64,000 bases of DNA. Source: Maylandia zebra. Taxonomy: Eukaryota; Chordata; Actinopteri; Cichliformes; Cichlidae. Below are positions 55,946 to 64,000 of this stretch, one piece after another (position 1 is the first letter of the stretch; each line of letters starts with the position of its first letter). The notes below the pieces were generated by a model, which had not been told where the DNA came from, did not search any database, and saw nothing but the letters and a program-made list of their open reading frames with translations. Both the position numbers and the translations under genes were made by a program. The stretch spans positions 2,815,967 through 2,879,966 of the forward strand of contig NC_135184.1 of NCBI RefSeq assembly GCF_041146795.1, given 5' to 3'.

Positions 55946-56843
55946 TGTAAGTACAGCAATATTGTTTTGATATTCTCCTGCATGCATTATTGTATGTCTT
56001 GGATAAATAATTAGATTTATGTAGGTGGCTGTTATTTACCTGTATTTTCTTTTCTTTTTTTTGTTATTACTTAGACAAAGATTTTGGATATACTTTAAAT
56101 GTGTTTTGTTTTGTTTTGTTTCTTAAATTAGCCAATAGTGAATGCTGTGTGTAACTTAAAGGTTAAATCTCTAGTAATCTCTTAGAAACGATGGACCCTA
56201 CATTTTGACTCTTGCTGAGGTTTTTGTGTGTCAGTTCAGGGGCTTCTGTCCTTTACCCACTGAGCTGCTGAAACTGATAACACAGACCTTCATGAAATGG
56301 CTTTCATGGACCTCCATGTGTTAAACAGAAAAAAAGACATGGAATGTATTTGTATGTATATGTACAAAGAATGGAGCTTACCTTTGGTCTATCTTACATT
56401 TTATCTCTTACATGTGTAATGTGTAAAATGTAATTTACGAACCAAATCTGTTTTTGTTTTGTAATAACAGAATTTGGCAATGTGGAATATTCAAAAGTTA
56501 CTCCATCTTATTTATTCGAGATGAATTATTAAGTCCGTAAATCCAGAATGAGGCCAAATACCTTCATAGGAAATTTAAAGACAAGATCAGAAACAAAATA
56601 CAAATATGAAAGTGTGATTAATACTAATTATTGCTCCATGACAGCCCTGGTATTTTGGATACTGTCACACAGAACCAGTCTATAAATAACTGTACTTCTG
56701 TTTTTCCTGCTGTAATATACCAAGAGCCTATTCTGAGTGGCTGGGATGTATACATGCCACGCTTAACATTTTGAACAGCAGGAGAATAAAAACTATTATC
56801 AAACTAACCCAGAGTGTCTCTGTTGTCTAGTCTAGACAAAGAG

Positions 56844-56943
56844 ATGGACACTGAAGCCAGCAGAACGATGGAAATTGCGGTGCTTGGCCGCCCATTCAGC
56901 CTTGGGATGCTGTATGACTGCCGCCAGGATGTAGTCATACCTG
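56844..56943 (+). CDS. Orphan copy of gene 1's first coding exon
   Basis: ATG through to a GTAAGG donor gives exactly 100 nt, as in gene 1, with the same LGRPFSLGMLYDCRQD core and a few substitutions. The frame is intact and the acceptor (GTTGTCTAG) and donor are sound. In gene 1 the next exon follows 2.5 kb later. Here the following 7 kb hold only transposons and a captured gene fragment, so the main exon is lost, displaced, or beyond the window. Confidence 0.65.
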
Positions 56944-57246
56944 GTAAGGATTCACAAGTATTAACTAAATTTAACTGAACCATAAGCCGCATTTACATCA
57001 CCTCTCTAAATAAGCAACTTCCCCCTTTGGATAAATCAAATATTTATTCTGGCTCATTCAGTCTGAAATCAGCCAATTTTTAGACCATTTTCTGTTCGAA
57101 CATTGGCACAAAGTTTGAATATATATGAGTCGTACGAAATTTAAGCTTCATCTATCAACTGCTTTTCAAATATATATTTTTTTTAATGGTCCGTCGACCT
57201 TCTTTCAAAACATTTTTGTTCAGGAGTGAGGGAAGAGGGGTACGAG

Positions 57247-59125
57247 TAGTGATGGCCCGCTTGAAGCTGACGCTCCGGTGCCTGTGTCAAAAAAATCAAC
57301 ACACTGCTTCAGACTGTGTCGAAGCTTGATTCGTTTGGCCAGAGTCACGTGATCAGTGACGTCCGAAGCTTCATTTAGAACGTGACTGCTTCGGTATCTG
57401 ATTCAATGGTTTATAAGCAGGTGAACCATTCGCGGGATTTGTGGAGTGTTTTGATGGTTACAGATAGCGAACCACTGATATTTCTATTGAGAGATTTGGA
57501 GCCAGCGAGGAATAGAGGAGGTTCTGTTGTGTGGGAGTATTTTTAGTTGATTTTGGTCATGTGCGTGTTTATTTTATCTGACAACGGGAAAAACTTCAAA
57601 TGTCAAAAATCTGCTTTTCACAACATAAATATCATTAAATAACTTTAGAAAGACTTCTATTTGACTCTTTACATTTAATGTTATGAAAATATATATTTTA
57701 TGTTTTAAATAATTTTAAACTGTTAGTCTGCAAAATGTGCAGCAATTGAATTTATTTATTATCTTCAGGTGATAGTTTGTGGGGCCCAGGTAGACTATAT
57801 AACTGCATCTCTACCAGTTTCTCTGCACTCCAGCCTCCTCTGTGCCATGTGAAGGGAATTTACTTAAGGCAGGAGAAATGATCTCCATGAAAAGGAACAG
57901 GTTCAGCCATCGCACAGTGGAACAAATTTTCTTCTTAAATACAAATGGAAAAGGGTTACCTTAAATGTAGGGGTGGGTTTTTATAATCGATTCATCGATT
58001 AAAATCGATTCTGGCTTGGATAACGTAAAATCGATTCATTAAAATCCTGAATCGATTTTTTAATATAAATTTATTTTGCCCGAAATGCCAGAATCTCTGG
58101 TGACATCTCACAAAATTTCAAGAACCACCAAACAGTTAAGACAGTAAATGAGAGCAGGTACACGGATTCTGCACATAGACTTAAACACACAGCGCGACCC
58201 GCGGATCAGAATCAGTTAGATGTCGCCTTTCTCATAGTCGGGGCTGAAAGTCGACAGCTCGCTGATTCTGATCTGTCGGCTGGTCCACGCTTTGTGTTCA
58301 CGCCCTTTATGCGCTGATTCTAAAGCTGTTAGATCTCTCTCCAAACAATATTGACCGAACCAGCAGCAAAAGAAGATCCAAACGCTTCACATAAACATCA
58401 TCATGAATTCACTCTGACTTTTACTGTTTTGCTTCCACCGCGATGCATCGAATCGATTCGGGACCTTGTGAATCGGAATTGAATCGATTCTAGAAATCAG
58501 TGACGATACCCAGCCCTACTTAAATGCATCATGTTTTTTAATTTGCAAGTTCATAAACATTTTCCCTTTCCAGTTCACAATCAGTTCTACTCCCAGGTCA
58601 AAAATATGTATAGGCAAATTTCCCTAATGTAATATTATTTATAAATACACCCGTCTAGCGATTAACTGCATAAGTACATGGAGGCAGGACCTCACACCAG
58701 AAGCATACCTCATAATGTGTTGTACATTATTATATGTATATTATATGTAATGTGGTATTTTTCAATTACTGTATTTACCAACATCAAGAAGTCACAAGCA
58801 AAGAAAGACCACACCATGGTGCATGTTTAAACAAGGAAAGCTTACTGGTCAAAATTATTTATTAAAGTACTAAACAACATTTTTGTCACCCCAAAAAATA
58901 CACGTTTAAAGCAACACAACGGTGGCCCAATATCAGACAGAATTCCACTCAGTAGAGTGGGCAATCATTACGAAGCAGTTGGTTTTCTTTTGTGGATTCA
59001 AGCTGCTCTTCATATTTTTGGCCACCAGATGTCACCAGAGAGGACTATGTTGAAAAGCTCCGAGTAATGAACCGTTTTTCAATACAAGCTTCAATGCTTC
59101 AGAAAGCTTCCTTTGGCCATCACTA
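57247..59125. mobile_element. hAT element, 1.9 kb, with nested insertion
   Basis: Inverted ends TAGTGATGGCC and GGCCATCACTA are bordered by GGTACGAG and GGTACAAG (7 of 8 matching TSD). Subterminal GAAGCTT repeats are typical. A younger MITE sits inside it (57,968-58,518). Confidence 0.8.
57968..58518. mobile_element. hAT MITE, 551 bp, nested
   Basis: Ends TAGGGGTGGGT and ATACCCAGCCCTA with repeated AATCGATT motifs, and a perfect 8-bp duplication, CTTAAATG (57,960-57,967 and 58,519-58,526). It contains no gene. Confidence 0.9.
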
Positions 59126-59189
59126 GGTACAAGATTGACAGACCGATTAGGGCCATGGAAAACAAGTGGATGGATGCATGGACTAATTA

Positions 59190-59333
59190 ATGACAAAGAT
59201 TCAAGATTCAAGGTGTTTATTGTCATGTGTACAGTAGAAATTTAGTAGCATTTCTCTGTGCAATGAAATTCTTCCTTTGTTCCTTTGGAACGCCAGTGTT
59301 TGTGGTAATGCTGACTGAAGTCCTGTTGCTAAT
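59190..59333 (-). mobile_element. LINE D 3' end
   Basis: AAGATTCAAGATTCAAGGTG with TTTATTGTCATGTGTACAGT is a known style of fish LINE 3' tail. The LINE body resumes at 61,514 after the inserted inverted-repeat element. Confidence 0.6.
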
Positions 59334-59511
59334 TGTTACAGCCCTAGCTGGACCTCCTGAAACTACCCTTGTGTGGGTGTGATTTTCTCTCTCCGCCTCC
59401 TCCTCTCTTGCTCCACCCTCTCTTTCTCACTCTTTTCTCTCCCCAGGACACAGCTGCTGTTCATTGGTCTCATTCACCACCTGGGCCCAGTCAGCAATCA
59501 CCTCTCTGAGG

Positions 59512-60239
59512 TCATATAAGCTGGGGATGAACTGGATGAGAGAGGGTGGTTTTCTCTGGTGTCTCCGCTTTGTGTTCTAGGTGTGTGATTGTCCTGCCCT
59601 CCAGCTGGTTCATCCCTTGAGCCGTAGCATGATTGTTTCCATCACTGCGGTCATAACCACCACGGTCATAACCACCACGGTCATACCCACCGCCGCCTCT
59701 GCCTCTGTAGCCCCCTCCTTCTGAACGGTCTCCATAGTCACACCCAAACCTCCCACCCTGATCACCACCTTCATTCCATCGTCCATATCCACCACCACTA
59801 CCTACTCCTCCATATTCACCACTGCCACCACCCTGGCCACTGTAGCCGCTACTACCACCACCGCCCTGTCCATAACTGTCTCCACCTTGCCCCTGACCAC
59901 TGTAGGAGCCTTGCTGTCCGTAGGAGGGCTTGTCACCATACCCAGAGGACTCTTGTCGATAGTTATTATAGCTCGGTTGCTGAGACTGGCCATAATTTTC
60001 TTGCTGTCCATAGCCACCATAATTCTGTCGTCCATAGGAGCTGCCACTATTTCCTCCTCCACGGTCATCCCCGCAGAAACTTCCACGCCCTCTAAAGCCA
60101 CCGCCTCTGTCACCTCCATATCCTGGTTTGGGTGCACCACACTTGTTACACTCCTGCCGCCGGGCAAAATTCATGTTGCCGCAAGAGCTGTTGGGACAAG
60201 GCCAGTCTCCTCCCTTAATGTCACCATTAATCCGTTAAT
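59512..60239 (-). pseudogene. Captured FUS/EWSR1/TAF15-family fragment
   Basis: The minus frame opens with [19 protein letters not shown] and CNKCGAPKP, the RanBP2-type zinc finger of the FET RNA-binding proteins, then RGG-rich sequence. Ser-Tyr-Gly-Gln low-complexity sequence ([18 protein letters not shown]) and repeated [13 protein letters not shown] follow, with a short stretch ([12 protein letters not shown]) resembling the start of the FET RNA-recognition motif. The last 28 or so codons run into the terminal repeat. In host FET proteins the SYGQ region precedes the RRM and zinc finger, so the order here is rearranged. The frame is open over about 240 codons. No promoter seen. Function, if any, unknown. 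Confidence 0.65.
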
Positions 60240-60319
60240 TACTGGGTAGTCTCTGAGTGAGTTGGCAGAGGGGTGTGGTTGTGTCTTAATTAGGGTATTA
60301 TTTCTAACCCTTCTCCGGC

Positions 60320-61080
60320 CCCTAAAATGGATGATATAGCTATTAGCGCACAGGTGTCTAGAGGCTCATTTGTGAGCAATAACATCCACCTGGTTCCAGT
60401 TATCTGTGAGTCCAGTGTTCATAGCTTCTTCAGTGTGTTTGAAAGCATAGCAACTGCATTACAGTGGCCTCAAGACGTGTGAGGGTGATGTTGCTGTGTA
60501 AATTGACAGGTGAGGCTCAGGAAGCTTGTTCCAGTCCGTCTAGGGACGACTTCCTAGCTTATGAAAAGATTAAAAGTGCTGCAAGCCTACGAACTTTTAT
60601 CTGAAGCCTTTAGGCAGCATTTTCAAAGTTTGGAGTTGGCACAGGGTCAGTCCTACCTTGACTTTGCTATCACCTTTTTGATAGGTGGTGCTCTGCAAGC
60701 CAGGTTAATGATTTGGGGTCGTTACGTGAGCTTGTGCTGGTAGAGGACTTCAAGAACGCGGTGCCTGAGTGTATTGCTCTTTATTTAAGTGAACAGAGGG
60801 TTTCCACTTTACAGCAAACTGCCAACATGGCAGATGAGTTTACTCTGACTCAAAGCAAATGCTGTAGGACATGATATTCCTCTGCGCCATAGTACCTCTT
60901 GGAGAGGTAAGAGTGGGCCAGCTAACAAGGATAATGTAGTTGTGGTTTCAAGAGCCAAAGCAAAGCTGTGTTTCTTCTGCCACAAACCTGGCCACCTCGT
61001 TGCTGACTGTTTGAAGTTAAAACTCAAACAGAAAGCCCGCTCAAAGCATAAAGAGCCAGCAACGCGGTTTTTCCAATAAA
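60320..61080 (+). pseudogene. Gypsy-type gag relic (SCAN-like and zinc knuckle)
   Basis: Broken frames read SFFSVFESIATALQWPQDV, LLCKLTGEAQEACSS and YLSEQRVSTLQQTANMADEF, the gag of fish Ty3/Gypsy elements. A CCHC zinc knuckle (CFFCHKPGHLVADC) follows near 60,970-61,011. Several stops and frameshifts make it non-functional. It supports an LTR-retrotransposon origin for the surrounding element. Confidence 0.7.
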
Positions 61081-61518
61081 ACTAGAATAAGAAAAAGGTT
61101 ACAACAACAAAGAACACAACACACCACGAGGAGGTCATACCCTGTCTCACCCTGTCACTAGCAGAAGCTAGCTTTACTGTGTTGAGGCCCACACTACTCA
61201 CGTGAAGCTACACTGCATCCACAACTCTATGCATCCACACCACAGGCAGGACAATCACACACCTAGAACACAAAGCAGCGACACCAGAGAAAACCACCCT
61301 CTCTCATCTAGTTCATCCCCAGCTTATATGACCTCAGAGATGATTGCTGACTGGGCCCAGGTGGTAAATGAGAATGAGGCCAATGAACAACAGCTGTGTC
61401 CTGGGGAGAGAAAAGAGTGAGAAAGAGAGGGTGGAGCAAGAGAGGAGGAGGCGGAGAGAGAACACCACACCCACACAAGGGTAGTTTCAGGAGGCCCAGC
61501 TAGGGCCGTAACACTAAT

Positions 61519-62620
61519 CCTGACAGACTGAAGCCTGCCAGTCAAAAAGTTCTGTAGCCAGTCACAGAGGGTGAGGTGCAGGCCAGGTGTAGACAGTTTG
61601 TGGATGAGTTTGTGAGGGATGACTGTGTTGAAGGTGGCGCTGTAGTCAACAAAGAGTACCCTGATGTAGGAGTCATTATTTTCCAGGTGGGAGAGGGAAT
61701 AGTGAAAGGCAGCAGCAATGGCGTCTGACTTGGACCTGTTGGGCCGGTAGGCATACTGCAGGGGATCCAGAGTATGTGGAATATTGCTCTTAATAGAATA
61801 TTGTTCTTAATGTAGGCCAGCACCACTCTGTCAAAGCACTTTGAAATGATTGGAGTGAGTGCAACTGATCTGTAGTTGTTTAGGCAGGTGGCTGGGCTTT
61901 TCTTGGGGAGGGGGATGATAGTTGTGATCTTGAAGCATGTGGGAATGATGCTCTGGCTGAGGGAAAGGTTGAAGATGGAGGTGAGAACATCAGCCAGCTC
62001 GTTAGCACGTGCTCTAAGGGCCCGTCCAGGGATATTGTCTGGTCCTGCTGCCTTGCGGGGGTTGATCTTCCTCAGGACCTTGTGTACTTGGTCTATTGAG
62101 ACTGCTGGTAGGGGAGAGGGTCGAGTGATCTGGGGGTTCTGGAAGGTCTTGGAGGTCTGGAGGGTCTGGGAGGTCTGGGGGGGTCTCAAAGTGGATGTAA
62201 AACACGTTGAGATCATCTGGCAGACTGCCTGCAGAGCTGATGGAGTTGGTGGTGGCCCTATATTCTGTAAGTCGGGTACATGAACAGAGAGATGTGGTCA
62301 GACTGTCCAAAGTGGGGACATAGTGCAGCCCTGTAGGAACCGTGTATGTTGCTGTAAACATGATCCATGTTTTTGTCATGGGTAGGAATGGCCACATGTT
62401 GGTGATATTTGGGGAGTACAGTCCATAAGTTGAACTTATTAAAGTCACCAGCGACGATAAAAACAGCGTCTAAATTAGTTGTCTCTACTGCGCTGATGAC
62501 GTCATGGAGTTTGCCAAGCGCTGCCGCAGAGTCAGCTCAAGCGGGATGTTAACAATGGCCAAAAACACTGCTGAGAACTCCCGTGTCAGATAGTAAGGGT
62601 GGCAATTTCAGCATTAAAAA
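61519..62620 (-). pseudogene. LINE D: endonuclease and RT remnants
   Basis: The minus strand carries VFIVAGDFN (endonuclease, about 62,440) and then an RT N-terminal half (NPRKAAGPDNIPGRALR, LNNYRSVALTPIISKCFDRV), with frameshifts. It is a CR1/L2-like fish LINE. The C-terminal half is disrupted and the 3' UTR lies beyond the inserted element at 59.2-59.3 kb. Confidence 0.7.
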
Positions 62621-62624
62621 CTGA

Positions 62625-63560
62625 ATGTCTGGCAAAAAGTACTATTGTCTTTATTTAACAAATTTTAGCACTTGTGGCCCTCAATACAGGAGAGCTCTAA
62701 CTGTTAGTCAGTCTGGCTACACTGCTAAAAAGAAAGGGGTTGTTATTATTTTCTTCAGTCAGTAAAGAACAGTGAGCTATCCTAGCTTTCCAGGGGCAAA
62801 ATGAAGATTCTAAATTAGTGTGATGCCATTTCTCTATAGGTTATATGTTATCTGCTTTAAGGTGCGTGTTTGAGAGTTATACCAGGGAGTGGAGCACTTC
62901 TCATATGAGTATTTCTTTTTTAGAGTAATTACATTATGAGATATACACAGCAATGAGATAATTGACATCAGTAGGAATAGATTCTAGGGAGTTTGCCATA
63001 TTCTAGCACATGTCATTAAAGTTAGCGGTGGAGGAATTGCATTATGAACTTCAGCATATTCAGAAAGTTATCTACTGTAATGATATGCATTTCCTACTGC
63101 TGTGTAATCCATTATTGCAAAGTTAAATTTTATTAAGACGTAATCAGACAAAAGACAGTTTCAGGGAAGACTGTTAAATGTTCGGTTTCTTTGCCACATG
63201 TCAGAACAAGCCAGAGTGTCATTGAAAAGGTGAGTTGTCTCATTTACATTTTGAGAGAACCCAATATAGTGAAAGAAGTTTTTTTACGTCTAAAAATTCA
63301 GAGAGAACCTCTGAGAAAGGTAGACAACAAATAAAACCAGTGTTTGAGTTTTCCAGTTCAGGTGTACAAGGGTAAGAGTTAGGCTTTCAAATCAACCAAA
63401 ACTCTGTCAGGGTCTTTGGTTCATTAATAAGCTGTAATGGAAAATAGCTTGCACTCCTCCTCCTTAGCCTGCCCTTTGGGAGGGCATGTAAGATTGTGTG
63501 ACCAAGTGGTCGGCGGGGTTAGATAAAAGGAAATAATAAAATGACAACGCCACCTAGGGG
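62625..63560. other. Repeat-like region, not assigned
   Basis: Fragments resembling decayed LINE endonuclease or linker sequence on minus, but no frame or end is clear. No host gene signals. Confidence 0.35.
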
Positions 63561-63564
63561 AATT

Positions 63565-64000
63565 TCACCCCCAGGAAATATATTTATAGACCACTTCCTT
63601 GGTTTTCCTGGTGTTGAGGGTCAGGTTATTGTGGTCACACCATTCTGTCAGACATTGGATATCATCTATGTAAGCGGTGTCGTCATCGTTGGTGATGAGT
63701 GCTGTCTGCAAATCTGATGATGCGTGGGGGTGCAGTCGCTGGTGTAGATGCAGCATAAGAGAGAACTCAGCACACATGCCTGCGGTGAGCCAGTGCTGAG
63801 TGACAGGGAGGATGATCTCCGGTTGCCAACCTTGACAGATTATGATCGGTCTGTAAGAAAGTTTTTGATCCATCCACATGTAGCGGGGGAAGAAGTCCAG
63901 GTTTACCAGCTTGGCTATAAGGATGTCTGGGATGATGGTTTTAAAAGCCAAGCTGAAATCAATGAAGAGCATCCTTACTGAAGTCCCAGGATTCTCCAGG
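63565..64000 (-). pseudogene. LINE RT fragment running off the window
   Basis: The minus frame has LFIDFSLAFKTIIPDILIAKL (first catalytic Asp region) and LNTRKTKEVV, with DDDTAYID in place of the normal ADDT motif. Degraded; it may continue beyond the right edge. Confidence 0.65.

Larger units (their letters stand above)
59334..61513. mobile_element. Inverted-terminal-repeat element carrying a captured host gene fragment
   Basis: TGTTAC...GTAACA ends, a 5-bp duplication CTAAT (59,329-59,333 and 61,514-61,518), and arms of about 265 bp (59,334-59,598 and 61,245-61,513) in inverted orientation. The TG/CA ends and 5-bp TSD look like LTRs, but LTRs should be direct. Inside are a FUS/TAF15-like sequence on minus and a gag relic on plus. 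Confidence 0.75.

Overview
The window looks like vertebrate, most likely percomorph teleost (possibly cichlid), genomic DNA. It is AT-rich and intron-containing, with (TG)n microsatellites, many fish-type LINEs, hAT, Tc1 and Harbinger elements, Ty3/Gypsy elements and one degraded retrovirus. The host genes belong to a fish-expanded family related to the stonustoxin-like (SNTX) proteins. Species is inference; no search was run.

Host genes. Two genes carry the same unusual P-loop GTPase module. Gene 1 (+ strand) has a non-coding first exon near 10.1 kb, a 100-nt coding exon at 14,964-15,063 and a single large coding exon at 17,561-21,270. It encodes about 1,270 aa: SNTX-type MACPF-like region, helical FAT-like region, thioredoxin-like region, two fibronectin III domains, GTPase and Cys/His cluster. 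Gene 2 (- strand, 37,692-39,353) is a stand-alone 553-aa copy of the GTPase and Cys/His module, with a likely promoter and first exon near 41.05-41.27 kb. A second copy of gene 1's promoter, UTR exon and 100-nt coding exon lies at 55.8-56.9 kb with no downstream exon in the window. A promoter and first-exon relic resembling gene 2's lies at about 2.0 kb. Together these suggest a tandemly duplicating, possibly interferon-responsive locus that has been shredded by transposons.

Region by region. 0-9.5 kb: microsatellites, a 1-kb hAT MITE with perfect TSD, the gene-2-like promoter relic, LINE scraps and a PIF/Harbinger remnant with Myb-like and transposase pieces. 10-21.3 kb: gene 1, with a hAT in intron 1 and a Tc1 in intron 2. 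22.1-27.5 kb: a nearly complete minus-strand LINE (ORF1, endonuclease, RT) split by a 1.3-kb solo LTR. 27.5-35.1 kb: degraded endogenous retrovirus, a palindrome-rich DNA element holding a mini-gene-like structure, and a LINE with a 5' inversion. 35.1-41.3 kb: MITE pieces and gene 2. 42-44.8 kb: nested LINEs. 44.9-53.75 kb: a young minus-strand Ty3/Gypsy element with near-identical LTRs, itself hit by an L1-like insertion. 53.8-57 kb: (CA)n, a 225-bp tandem repeat, a G-rich tract and the duplicated gene-1 5' end. 57-64 kb: nested hATs, an inverted-terminal-repeat element that has captured a FUS/TAF15-like sequence beside a gag relic, and LINE remains.

The strongest candidate for something under-described is the SNTX-GTPase fusion together with its stand-alone GTPase paralogue and repeated promoters.
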